From Penicillus capitatus (Eukaryota; Chlorophyta): a DNA stretch of 64,000 bases. A program made the position numbers and the translations under genes. How positions within the stretch are numbered: the first letter of the stretch is position 1; each line of letters opens with the position of its first letter. Below the pieces are notes generated by a model, which was not told where the DNA came from, searched no databases, and saw only the letters and a list, made by a program, of their open reading frames with translations. The DNA lies in contig OZ287711.1 of the NCBI GenBank assembly GCA_965649825.1, positions 248,001 through 312,000 on the forward strand, in the 5' to 3' direction. Positions 32,990-43,641 of the stretch are shown one piece after another.

Positions 32990-34660
32990 CGGACGATCGA
33001 CGCGCGTCCTGAAAAGACGTCTGCATAACGTTTAAACGTCAAAGAGCTTTGAAGCAATGGAAGTCAGAACCAGCGTGCAGTGTTGCATAAGACAACAGTC
33101 GACGAATCAACAGGTCATCCGAATGAGTTCAACGCGACAGAAGAGATAGACCTCGTGTGATGATGGTTGGCGCTGCATATGGCAAGGCACTTTCATGATA
33201 GAACACGACTGCAGATCCGTCCAGAGAATGACACCAATAAGCTGAGCAGCTCTGCGCAAAATGAGTCCAGAATGTGTGATGCCTCCACGTCTCTGCTCCT
33301 GAAATCTGGTTTCGTCAAGGCCGTCATCGTCCACCTCGATCAGCTTGACTGTCGCCCGTCGACTCCTTCTCCGCAATGCGAAGTGTCACGGACTCTGTGT
33401 AACGGTAGAAGGTGTCTTGGTGAGAGGCATGTCCGGTATGGATTGAATGTCCGGGCAATGATGCTCAATCTTGACCACTAGACCAATAAACACCCGCCAT
33501 CTCTGACAGGGCTCCACTGGATTGACTTGATATGACTCTCGGGGTCGAGGTCTCCACGAGACACAGTCTCTTTGCTTGTGCAGTGATGTGCTCTGTCACG
33601 AATAGCGGTCTCCTCTGTCTGCCGTTTGCTGCCTGATTCACTTCACGGTCGTGCTCGATTCTGTGAGTGCTGCACTCGCCTCTTCCCTCAAACACAACGC
33701 TCTGCCATCTATCGAGGCAGAGCAGTCACGGATGTCTGTCTTCTGTATAGTGACATCCCCTTTCCATCGTAGACTCACCCCCTTAACTGCGTCGTACCTT
33801 CAATGAGCTTCTAATTGCGAACGCAGACGAGAGTCTGTCCGGCAAAAGAGGATGCCGCCTTCTCCTTCACGACGATCGCGCGGAAGACAACGATTGAACC
33901 GAAAGCTGGACTCCGCTGCGTAAACGGTAAAGCCGTCTGTTACCACCCAGTCGTCTGTGGACGTCGCGTTTGAGAATTCTCCAACTGCGTTGGCATCGTG
34001 GTGCACGGCGTGTGCATCACTGGCGGAACTGCTCTGGAATCAAGAGTCCGGTGAGCTTCACGTTGCCGGCGGATACATTGGCAGAAAAAGCGTCGCCTTC
34101 GTTGTCTTCAAAGATCGACGCATTTCGTCAAATGCCGGTTCTGTCACATCAAGAGCGCCAACATGTGCTTGATTGCTGCGTCAGGAACCTTGAGTTCTTC
34201 CTCTTCGCCGGACAGGATGGACGCTTCTTTCGATGAACATGTAAATGCACGAAGCTCGTGTGAGTCAAGCGGAACTGCCGTGCGCAAATTCACAAACAAA
34301 CGCGATTCGAAAACTCATCCCTGGTCGGCACAAGAACCAACAACAGGTTCACGTCGCAGGGGCAATCGCCATGATAACTTTCCGTGCGCATTATAACAGC
34401 GACTCCTGCAAAATGAATCTATGCAGTGCCGTCCTTTTCTCTCCGTCATCCATCGTCGTCCTGTCACATCCAAACTCGATAAAGCATCGACATCACTCCA
34501 GCCATCCATGCGTGGAACAAGCATACTTCTACGAAGACGAGAGAGACTCCAACGAGACAACGTCATCGTCAACCCTGCCATTACATAACATCTCCATTGA
34601 ACACTCTCGTTTCGAACAAAACACGTCACACCGCCGCCAGAATCGAAATGGAAGGGTACT
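32990..34660 (-). pseudogene. Probable remnants of a second beta-helix surface-protein gene
   Basis: No continuous gene can be assembled. Minus-strand pieces nevertheless resemble parts of the neighbouring giant gene: SIFEDNEGDAFSANVS (near 34100), GFTVYAAESSFRFNRC and GEGGILFC (near 33870-33930), QSVVFEGRGECS (near 33690). They lie in different frames, separated by stops. With 45-70-nt introns some could be exons, but I found no consistent set of splice phases. I treat the stretch as a degraded relative or detached 5' part of the giant gene. Confidence 0.35.
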
Positions 34661-34722
34661 CTAGCTGTCCCCTATCCCTTTCACATCATCTATCCGCCGA
34701 ACGACGCCCATCGTCTTCTACA

Positions 34723-35676
34723 CTACTGAAACGGAACGCGCGCCTCGTCCACCAGCGCTTGAATCTCTTCGACAGACTGCAGATCGCGTTGCTCTTCGAG
34801 CTTCCAGTTCATATCCATCGCGCCAAAAGGTAAGCTTGTCTGATACCACGCGTGATTCTGAATGTCTTCAATTGAAAAGCGATCCTCAGGATTCAACACT
34901 AGGATCTTCTGAATCAAATCGCTACAGTCGTCCGACATCGATCCACGCGGTATCTCGTAGTCGAGCCTTCTCAGACGATCCAGAATGATCGCGTTGTGCA
35001 GTCTTGGATTCTCTCCCTGTCTTACGAATGGAAACCGCCTCACGAGCATCACGTAGAGAAACACACCGCAGCTCCAGATGTCTGCTTTCTTGCCATCGTA
35101 TGGATCGCCACGGTTTTCTCTCAGAATCACTTCCGGTGCCAGGTACGGTCGCGTTCCGACAACGGTCGTCGGGACGGAGTCCTTGTCGACGTGCTTCGAG
35201 AATCCAAAGTCGCAGATCTTGAGCAAAGGCCAGGCATTGTCATTCAGCAACGTGTTTTCGAGTTTGATGTCGCGATTGGCGACGCCCATTCGGTGGCAGT
35301 AATCCAGTCCGATGATCAGCTGCTGGAAGAACCAGCGGACCATATCCTCCGAGAGACCACGGCGCTGGCGGATGTACTCCACCAGGTCGCCACCTTCTGC
35401 GTACTCCATGACGATCGCTAGGTAGCGCGCCGTCAGGAAGACGCCCTTGAACTGGATGACATGATGGTGCAGGAGGTTCTTGTGATTGAGAATCTCCCGT
35501 TCGACGTTCGTGTTAATGCACGGACCACGTGGCAGGAATTTGATGGCGACCCGTTCGCCGACGCGCACGTCTTGAGCGAGGATGACGAATCCGAACGAGC
35601 CTCGGTTGAGGTCGCTTATCTTGCGATAGCGCGGATGGTCGACGAGCAGATCTTCCTCGGCAGCTTCGTCCGACAT
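34723..35676 (-). CDS. SnRK2-type Ser/Thr protein kinase
   Basis: Single exon of 317 residues from the ATG at complement 35674-35676. The kinase domain follows the plant SnRK2 pattern: glycine loop NRGSFGFV, VAIKFL (Lys), EREILNHKNL, AIVMEYAEGGDL, KLENTLL, ICDFGFSKH (DFG), RPYLAPEVI (APE) and WSCGVFLYVMLV. The tail SVEEIQALVDEARVP matches the SnRK2 box that follows the kinase domain in plants. Oddities: the HRD motif reads NRD (ANRDIKLEN), and the first loop glycine is Asn. The catalytic Asp, Lys and DFG are present, so activity is likely. In plants this family acts in osmotic stress and abscisic acid signalling; its algal role is unknown. Most family members have HRD, so the Asn is worth confirming. 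Confidence 0.9.
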   Translation of the reverse strand: MSDEAAEEDLLVDHPRYRKISDLNRGSFGFVILAQDVRVGERVAIKFLPRGPCINTNVEREILNHKNLLHHHVIQFKGVFLTARYLAIVMEYAEGGDLVEYIRQRRGLSEDMVRWFFQQLIIGLDYCHRMGVANRDIKLENTLLNDNAWPLLKICDFGFSKHVDKDSVPTTVVGTRPYLAPEVILRENRGDPYDGKKADIWSCGVFLYVMLVRRFPFVRQGENPRLHNAIILDRLRRLDYEIPRGSMSDDCSDLIQKILVLNPEDRFSIEDIQNHAWYQTSLPFGAMDMNWKLEEQRDLQSVEEIQALVDEARVPFQ

Positions 35677-35831
35677 GGAGAGGGCTTTGTCGGCGTTGCA
35701 GAACACGAATCGCCTAACACGGTGCGCTGTTTATCGCTAATCGACGCATGATGGTTCACAGGAAATGTCGAGCATGTCTTTTCAAACGGTGTTTCGCACT
35801 CTACTGTGTATCAAACATGTTCTGCACAACT

Positions 35832-37497
35832 TTAGGGGCGGGGGAACGTTGGCTCAATCACATCTGCAGACGTTAACTCCTTAATGCGCCGGAGACTCGG
35901 GAAGGTCTTCATCAGTGCCGCCTCTTGAGCAGGAAACAGACAAGTCTCCGGACGAAACCACAGTTCTCTGAGATTTTTCATGCTTCCCTGTAGCTTTCTT
36001 CGATCCAACTCGAATGGCATGGAGGACCACAACTTGAGTTCTCTGACATTCGAAAGTGCTGTCAAGCCAAAGTAGAACCCAGGCAACTCGAAAGGTAATT
36101 TCCATGCCTCGAAATGCAGCTTCGTCAGATCCGGCAAGGTTCCCACAGCATCGAAGAAATCGTACTCCACGTCAACCATTATCACCGTCAGCGTCTTCAG
36201 CTTCCTCAATTGCGCAAGCGTGGATGAACGCAGTGCAGGTGAGTGCGTGTCAGATGATCTTAATTCTGGGTCAGTGTTGACGATTTTGAGTGATTCCAGG
36301 TTTGGCATGCTGGCCAAGAAGTAGGGGAAATCTGGGGGCAGGTCGTAATCGGGTTGGATGTGGAGATCGACCAGCGACGTCAAGCAACGCAGAGATCTCC
36401 CAGAGATGTTGCGCCCCGACAGAACAAGACGCGTCAACTGCGTCATGGCGGTCAGCGATTCCGTCATCTTCAGCGGAAACGGTGACTCCGACGTCTCTCT
36501 GAGAACGAGCGCCTGGAGATGGACCAGCGAGAACACCGATTCCATAAAGGCATCGACGCTTTCGCACTTGACGCCTGCCGCGAAGAACTCCGTCAGATGA
36601 TGCATATCGCTCAGAACGGCGGCGAAATTGCTGTGCTTTTCGTCGACGTCGACAACGGCCAGTTTTTCCAGGCGAGAGAAGGAACGCAGGATGGACCAGT
36701 CTTTGAGTTGGGGATGCTGTCCGAACACGCCGAGATGCAGAGATCGTAGAGAAGAGGCATAGGGTGCCATCACCTGCAACACACATCGACGCCATCGGGT
36801 CGTTGCCTTTTAGCCGTACCTGCAGTTTAGGAATGGGGTATTGCAAGTGCGGCAGTCGCCATCTGCTCGTGATCTCGAGGCGTGTCAGTTGAGTGAGAGA
36901 CGGGAAGCGCAACTCTTCACCGTGGCCGAAGAGAATGTTGGTATTTCCTATCAGCGTTTGCAGCCTTTGCAGTTCGGTGACGGGCATCGGATCGACATAC
37001 ACTGCCCTGCAAGACGTATAGATGGCCAGTGCCGTCAGGTTTTGCAGCTCCCTCAAGACATCCGTCATGGCATAGAAGGTTTCCTGAGCGTCGATTTTGA
37101 CGGAGAGCGACTGCAGACGTTCCACCGATCGAAGACTCGATACCAGGCTTTCCGGAATGTTGTAGGTTTGGTAGAACGCCAGTTTAAGGTGTTGGAGATG
37201 TCGAAGTTGGGGGAGGTAGGGGATCAGATGCGTCTCCAGGATGTCTGGTGTCGTGGCGTCATTTTGAAGGGGCAGAGAGGTGACGGCAGGGAATGCCTCG
37301 GTGATGCGTTGCATCTCGTTCATGTGCATTTGTTTAAGCTTGACAGGCAGTTTCCGAGAGGCTTCGTACCAACGACGACAGACCAGACGGCATTCGCGAA
37401 TGTCTTCGTCCAAAACGCACGTGAGGATCTTCAGCAGGAAGTACTCTTCTTCGAGCAGTGTGCTCAGGAGGCGGCCCTCGGGCAATGTAGACTCCAT
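35832..37497 (-). CDS. F-box-like/LRR protein C (2 exons)
   Basis: Exons 36820-37497 and 35832-36773 (minus) join across a 46-nt intron (GTACGGC...GTTGCAG) to give 539 residues, phase 0. The intron lies at the same point as in LRR proteins A, B and D, between the first repeat set and the conserved (V)xAPYA segment. The start at 37497 is an ATG followed by a short leader and the F-box-like EEEYFLLKILTCVL / CRLVCRRWYEASRKLP. The leucine-rich repeats are irregular (LTALAIYTS, LTRLVLSG, LKTLTVIMVD). It lies between the kinase and the RRP36/CarA fragment. No breaks seen. Role as in LRR protein A: a probable SCF-type receptor, inferred. Confidence 0.72.
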
Positions 37498-37800
37498 GTG
37501 ACTGACTATTCGGCGTTTATCGATGCCACGGGTGACGTCGCTCGTTTGAGAAACACAGGAGGTGATGGTCGAGAAAGCGAAGAGGAAAGCGTGAAAAAGG
37601 TAGCATGTGGCTCAAGACGGCTGCTGACCGTATGCATGCCGTATGCAAGATCGATCTGTCTGAGACGTGCGTGCGTGTCCATTTCTCAGTTTTTTTTTCG
37701 CCTTTCGCCTTGCCGTCGGAATTTTGCACCTGGCTCTGTCGACTGCACCGAGATGCCTCGCGTGAGCGTCGACTTCAGGTGCCGCTGGGAGACATCTGCC
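37498..37800. other. Spacer up to the left edge of copy B
   Basis: No supported gene. Similarity to the RRP36/CarA junction becomes clear from about 37801 (GACATGACGTCGTTGGACGA versus GACATGGCGTCATTGGACGA at 3983). The left edge of the copy B duplication therefore lies close to this point, inside RRP36 exon 1. Confidence 0.4.
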
Positions 37801-38700
37801 GACATGACGTCGTTGGACGATGCTTCCTGAGATTCGCGTTCCATAGACCACCGCGAACGAACACACTTTTCGTGTCGTACAAGCATGAAGGCCATTCGAC
37901 CCGGTGTCCACTCCATCCAGCCTTCAGCCAGAGCGTCGCCGCTTGTTCGTCGGAGACGTCTGCGTCTCGTTGCCGCGTCGACGACACCGTAGAAGAAGAA
38001 CGCGCGACTGGTGTTGGAAGATGGCACCGTCTGGCCTGGCGTCGGATTCGGCGCCAAAGGCACACACGTGGCCGAAGTGGTGTTCAATACGTCGATGACC
38101 GGATATCAAGAGATCATGACGGATCCGAGCTACAAAGGACAGTTCGTGTGCTTCACGCATCCACACATCGGCAACGTCGGCGTCAACACAGGTCACTCCT
38201 TCAAATTGTGGGTCAGTCAGTGTATGCACGGGTCATGTATTGGCAGATGACGTCGAGTCAAGAGCCTGCCACCTGCGTGGGATCGTTGTTCAGGATCTCT
38301 CTCACGCATTGTCTCGAACTACCGTGCCGAGACGTCGCTGACGCAGTACTGTGAGGAGAACGATGTGGTGGGCATAGCGGAACTCGGCACGCGTGCCTTG
38401 ACGAAACGCATCCGGGAAAGAGGCGCGCTCGTCGGTGAGCACATCCCGTGATGTGACGGCTGCCAAATGGGATCACCCGACCGATCGACCCTCACACACG
38501 CCTTTACACGTCTGGCATACTTTCTCACTTGGATGGGCGCGTTTTAAAGACGTGCGTTACCTTTTTAGGTGGTGACTTTCGACATTGGTATTAAGTGCAA
38601 TATCTTGCGTCGTTTGGCATCGCCAGGGCCACACGCTTCCGATCAGGCTTTTGCCGAAGCTGACGAACCGAAGGCGGTAAAAGCCAAGGTGTAAAAACGC
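37801..38700 (+). pseudogene. CarA pseudogene with RRP36 exon-1 fragment
   Basis: A truncated copy of 3983-5584. The start at 37885 and the CPSase N-domain exon are well preserved, but a TAG replaces the Trp codon just after the leader (near 37988). A 2-nt insertion shifts the frame in exon 2 (near 38300). Most of exon 3 is gone, so exon 2 runs into exon 4. A deletion of about 480 bp removes the amidotransferase core, joining TTGGCATCG to CCAGGGCCACACG near 38625. Remnants of the introns persist, so this is a DNA-level duplicate and not a retrocopy. The upstream minus-strand RRP36 exon 1 fragment (37801-37842) is also non-functional. Confidence 0.9.
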
Positions 38701-38904
38701 CAGCATCTCGTGTTATACATAGCTCACTTCTGCGAGAGATCGACAGGAGCTGAGGCACAGAAAGGCATCCCTTTAAACAACGGATAAGAACTGCGCACGG
38801 ACATGCCCGTAGCGCATTGATTGAATCTCTACCCCCACTTAAATACAGAAGCAATATCGTTGGGCTTGCATGAAGGCACCGACACATCCTGGATAGGAAG
38901 ATGC

Positions 38905-40711
38905 CTATGGATCCGTTGTCAACTTGCATTCCCCATCGAAGAGCTCGATAGCTGAGGTCGTCAGATGGATGTGCTTGTGTGGATATGCACGGAAAGGAAA
39001 GCGCACGAGACAGATGTGTCGAAGGCACGGAAAGGCACGGATCAGAGCCGAATGGCTGACGGTTTCCTCCAATGATGTCGCAATCTGTCGATACCACTTC
39101 TTGCGGTCGAATTCCGTCGTCACGAAGAGCATCTTCTGCAGCCTCGGCAAGCATCCTCCCATCAATCGTATTCGATCTTCCGTCAGTGCCCAGCGACACG
39201 ATACGGTCAGCACTGCTAAACGGGACAACAGCGTCAGCTGAGCGAAGAAAACATGATCGCCTTCGTCAAGGAGGCCCGGAAGAAAACTCAACTCCGTCAA
39301 ACCTGGCAGCGCCGCCAGCGCAGTGAAAAAACTGGACGCTATCGGATCGACCTTCCACAACTGCAATGTCTTGAGTTTGGTCAACGGCCGAACAACTTCC
39401 GGCGGCAATGCGAAGGGTTCGCCGCACTTATTGATCTTGAGCGATGTCAGATGCGGCATACAGGACAGTGCTTGCGGCAAGAATGTCGGCATGGGGCTGT
39501 GGCCGACGATTTCGAGTTCGATTAACTTCGTCAGGCACGAGAAGGAGCTTCCACATAACGATCGTTCCACGACGAGGCGCGTCAACTGCGTCATCGCCGT
39601 GAACGCTTCGGTCGAGTCACATGCGACCCGCAGATGTCGATTCTGAGCGGGCTCGAGGAGGAGTGAGCGGAGTTGCGTGAAGCTCGGCACGAAACTCACC
39701 GGTACAGGAGCATAATCATTCGTCATACAGGAGATTTCCAGTTCCGTCAAGTGATGCATCTCCTGGACAGCGGCATAGAAACCCTCGAGTGGCACTTCCT
39801 TGTATACAAGTTTAAGCGACTCCAGACTCGAAAACCGTGTCAGCGATGGTATGTCTGCGATCAAAGCGCTGTCCCAGAAGTCATGAATCTCTAGCGACTT
39901 CAGCAGCGCGGCATAAGGCAAGAGAGTCTGCACAGCATAACATCCTTCGAGAAGTGACATGTATTGTCATCACTTTCAGCTGCAGAGCTCTCTCTGCCCT
40001 ATAAGGCAATCTAACGCAGTAAACACGGAGCTGTGTGAGCCGAGTCAACGTCGGCAAGAGCAGGCGATGGTCCGGAGTGAGCAATACATGAGCATCAGCG
40101 ACGAGCTTCACAAGTCCTTGCAACTGTGTGACGGGCTCGAAGGGATCGAGTCGTTTTCGAGGCGCACGGAGACCTAGGGACGTGAGCTGCGTCAGGTATG
40201 GCAAGAGCTCGATCCACGCAGGGTAGTCGCTTTTCTCTTTGATGCGGAAGGAAAGGGATCGAAGGCTCGTCATCGAGAGGAGTATGGGTTGGAGTTTCTC
40301 CGCGACTGGACGTCCTCCGCATAATCGTGTCTCTAAAGTGTGCAGTTTTGTGAATCGTGCCAGCCACGGAATCGCATCGGCATCCAAGGCATCGTACCTG
40401 TCCCGCCAGTCTTGGAAACAGAGAGCCGTGGCGTCTGGAAACGCCGTGGCTGCTTTTTTGACCACTTTGCGGGCGTCGAAAGCGAGTCCTGTTCGAATCC
40501 TGACGGGTAGCTTCTGGCAAGCTTCGCGCCATTGGCGACAGACGAGGCGGCACTCTTGGAGACCGTCTGCCATGGCGCAGGTCAGCACTTTGAGCAGGAA
40601 ATACTCGTGTTCGAGAAGAGCGCCGAGAATGCTCGCTGCTGTCGGCGCGGGCCCAGACTCGGACGCGGCATCAGCGAGGTGTCGCTGGTTCGCTGGAGAC
40701 GACGATGACAT
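38905..40711 (-). CDS. F-box-like/LRR protein D (2 exons)
   Basis: Exons 39974-40711 and 38905-39927 (minus), separated by a 46-nt intron (GTGATGAC...GTGCAG), encode 586 residues from the ATG at 40711. The leader is Ser/Ala-rich, then the F-box-like EHEYFLLKVLTCAM / CRLVCRQWREACQKLP, then repeats such as LTSLGLRAP, LTQLRVYCV, LTRLVVERS and LTSLKINKC. It sits between the CarA pseudogene and the P-loop gene at 41618, a position with no LRR gene in copy A. It was therefore gained in B or lost in A. The C-terminal tail is longer than in the other members. No breaks seen. Confidence 0.72.
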
Positions 40712-41617
40712 TGTTCCTCACTTATGGCGAATAAACGTTTACGATTGTCGCGACGAAGAGACAGTAGGAATTCCGAGACCTGCTGCAAACGCATCGACGT
40801 CGATGCACGATTCCGAATCACAACGTCGCCGAAATCGACGTTTGTATCATGTGCGCATCTAGCGGCGACGGTAGATAAGCGGTCTCCCCTCGACTAGCTT
40901 GCAAAACCTCAAATCCCAGAGAGACGTCCGCGTCGCCTCGCCGAGTCGCGCGAGGAAACGCATGGCGGAAAACCAGACGAACGCTATAGAATCGACAACG
41001 GGTTTACTGCGGGTGGCGGCGGAGTTACTGCGATGATGTGACCCAGAACACCATGGCAGTGAGCGACTCCGCCGCCACCCGCGACAAACCTGTTGTCTGA
41101 CCTCTCGCGAAGTCGATCTCGCAAAATTGCCCGAGGTCCCAGACGCTTAAAACAAAACATGTTCGACCAGCCGACCGACCTGGAAGCAAGCCGGCACTTG
41201 TCACCAAGACCTGTCACATCTCTCTGTTCGTCCGTGCGATGTTGAGCTTCTGCTGCCGGCGCAGACACCGACCACTCCTCCTGAGTCGGATAACGAATAC
41301 ACCCGAGTAAGGCAGTCAGTGTGCCGTTTCGAAGGGAACAGTACGGACGGCGCTGTCTTGTGGAGAGGCGACGGGATTCTCTCGTTGCGCAAACGCACCG
41401 GTTCAGATGAAATGGTTGACACGTGTCAAGGTTTCAGAACCGTCTTTGCGGTTTTCTCCAAAACTTCGTCTTTTCCACACGTACAAAGTCGCGTTAAACA
41501 GAGTGCCGAACTGTTCTTCGTCAGCCCTTGTTCGGTATTTCCGACTTTCCCGTTTCGTTTTTTGCGTGGTTGGGTACACACCGTCGTTATTCGTTGCCAC
41601 CTTCGCGTCTGCGTCCA
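40712..41617. other. Intergenic region with hairpin, upstream of P-loop gene B-1
   Basis: No supported gene. It includes a minus-strand relic (WDLGQFCEID near 41110) related to the exon block seen at 7500 and 48465, and a leader similar to 5585-6061. Confidence 0.4.
41009..41082. repeat. 17-bp perfect inverted repeat with 40-nt loop
   Basis: GCGGGTGGCGGCGGAGT at 41009-41025 is the exact reverse complement of ACTCCGCCGCCACCCGC at 41066-41082. The stem is very GC-rich. There is no T-run beside it. It lies in non-coding sequence. Confidence 0.85.
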
Positions 41618-42901
41618 ATGAATTCTCAAGCGAACTCTTCAGACCGCGCCGTGCTTCTTACCGTTGGGAGGACGCGCGTTGGGAAGGGCGAATTCATTTC
41701 CACAGCCAACCGCCTCCTCCACGGCCGCGGACTTCCACACATTGTTTCGCGTCGCAAAGTCTCGCACACCAAGAAGACACATGGATATCCCATGCGCCTT
41801 GCCGACGAAGACATCCGAATGGTCGACACCGTCGGCTTCGACGACAGCAGCGGAACGGACATCCCCGAGACAACGCTGCTCCGTTTTCTCGCGGACACGG
41901 GGAAAGCCGACTTCTATCCGCCGCTCGTCATACTGCAGACGCTGTCTGCGCTGGAGAAGGACGTGCTGAAGAAGACGAGCGCCGTTTTCTCGGAAGTCGT
42001 CGTAGCCCTTCGAGTGGAAGACGCATCCGAGATCGAAGAGGCCCAGAATGACATCGCTAACGAGTGCCGAGTGACACCGATCAGAGTCTTCCCCATACAG
42101 ACGTTCGTGCGCGACGCCCTCGACGGCGGGCGCAGTCGGCAGCTGTATGACAGTGACGTCTCGGCCATCCTGGATTTCTACAGAACCTTGACGGCTTCGA
42201 GAAAGAAGCTGGACTTCTCGAGTGAACTCTTTAAAGGAGAATTCGAAAGAAGGCCGTCGCGCCCAGAGACGAAAAGCGAAGTCGTCAAGGTGCGCAGCAA
42301 CGAAAAACGCCTTGAGAGAAAGACGATCGAAGTCCCCAAGAAGAAGACGCTTGTCAACGGTGGGCATTTCGAAAGAACAGCTGATTGCACCAAAGTCAAA
42401 CGTCTGACTGCGGGGGCTGACGTGTGTCACGCGGGAGCAGCGGGGTGCGGCGTCGGCGGCGCAGCATTGAGTGCGACTATTGCCGCCATGCCTGAGGTCG
42501 CTGCGATGTCAGCTATGGTACCTCCAGTCGCCATCGCCCTGCTTGGAGCATCGGCTGGGCTGTTCATCGCTGGAGCCTGCTTGAAAGACGAAGCCGATTT
42601 TTGCGAACAGGGGCGAAAGTGGGTCGTAGATAAAAAGGAGGAGATCGTGTACGTGACCAAGAACGAAGTGGTCAACGTGAAGTACATCATCACACAGAAG
42701 TTTCGCAGGACGTCGGAGAGAGAGGTTCACGAAGTCTGGAAAGTGCTTGCTGGCGAGATCGAGATCTTCGTGGAGTATGCGTACGGTCCGTGGAAGGTGC
42801 TCAGCGATGAGCTGCTGGATCACTTCGAAACGGAAATGCCCGCATACCTGCCGGAAGACAAGTTGCCAAAGGGTCTGTCCAAAGGAGAACGTGTCCATTG
42901 A
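41618..42901 (+). CDS. AIG1/GIMAP-like P-loop protein with GKG motif, copy B-1
   Basis: Single exon, 427 residues, from the ATG at 41618; the longest intact member. Order: P-loop GRTRVGKGEFIS (about residues 17-28), switch region HTKKTHGYPM, G3 RMVDTVGFDDSSGTDIPE (about 68-85), a helical part ending LDFSSELFKGEF, a Lys/Glu-rich strand region, a long Ala/Gly/Val-rich hydrophobic segment (about 280-330, two possible membrane helices) and the C-terminal block EVWKVLAGEIEIF...YGPWK. No recognisable G4 N/TKxD. The hydrophobic centre suggests membrane association, as in GIMAP or dynamin-like immune GTPases, but the Gly in place of Ser/Thr in the P-loop makes nucleotide hydrolysis uncertain. The copy A partner at 6062 has lost this N-terminal domain. 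Confidence 0.78.
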   Translation: MNSQANSSDRAVLLTVGRTRVGKGEFISTANRLLHGRGLPHIVSRRKVSHTKKTHGYPMRLADEDIRMVDTVGFDDSSGTDIPETTLLRFLADTGKADFYPPLVILQTLSALEKDVLKKTSAVFSEVVVALRVEDASEIEEAQNDIANECRVTPIRVFPIQTFVRDALDGGRSRQLYDSDVSAILDFYRTLTASRKKLDFSSELFKGEFERRPSRPETKSEVVKVRSNEKRLERKTIEVPKKKTLVNGGHFERTADCTKVKRLTAGADVCHAGAAGCGVGGAALSATIAAMPEVAAMSAMVPPVAIALLGASAGLFIAGACLKDEADFCEQGRKWVVDKKEEIVYVTKNEVVNVKYIITQKFRRTSEREVHEVWKVLAGEIEIFVEYAYGPWKVLSDELLDHFETEMPAYLPEDKLPKGLSKGERVH

Positions 42902-43451
42902 ACTGCTCCGTTAACGATCGCTGTCAGGGAGAGAGTCTTCGAGGTATGGTTTCTAACAGGTCGGGCGTCGGTGAGGAGCGAAATCTTCTGCGTTTTTGTC
43001 TTTCGAATAACGGCAGCAATGTTGACGTGCTCCGCCATCTCCTAAGTTCTGGCCATAATCTGTCACTTGCATCTCCTTCGGTCCTGTGCCTTGTGAAACA
43101 GCGTGTCAGTGTATACCTGTCCTCGCCACTGGGTCGTTTTTTGTTACCTATCTGTTTCGATATCATCTTTCAGCTGATCTGCCACGTCGTCTTTGAGATT
43201 GATTCGCCAACGAAACTCAACGGCACCTGATGATCGAATGTAAAGGTCTCACCCACTTTTCATCGAACCCGCTAACTGTCATCTCATGTTTTCAGTTTTG
43301 AATCTTTGTGGAATGAATCCAATGTACTGGCTGGAACATTAAGCTTGTCTCCTGACTGACGTTAAGCACTGCCGATGGACCAAACCTTCTCATTTTAACA
43401 CGCTTCGGCAAACAAAGCGCGTTGTCATATTCTTCGATGCGAAATGCCTAT
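42902..43451. other. Spacer between P-loop gene B-1 and the LTR element
   Basis: No supported gene. Corresponds to about 6785-7166 in copy A (shared TTGTGAAACAGCGT and TTTGTCTTTCGAATAACGGC-like words). Confidence 0.4.
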
Positions 43452-43641
43452 TGATACGTGCGAAAACGTGCTCGAGTTTATGTTGCTCAGAAACGTTGTT
43501 TTGAACAGAGCGTTTTTAAACAGACATCGAATCGTGTTTTCCCCCATTTTATATCTTAGCATGACGTCATGATTGCGTCATGCTTTATGTCATGGTGCCT
43601 TCTTCTTCGCTTCTTCTTCCTTCAGGTTCTTGAGAATGACA
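43452..43641 (-). repeat. 3' LTR of the retrotransposon
   Basis: 190 bp, identical by eye to 47652-47841. A short purine-rich stretch (AGGGAAGCGA on the minus strand, next to 43642) is the likely polypurine tract. The integrase stop at 43585 lies inside this LTR. Confidence 0.92.
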
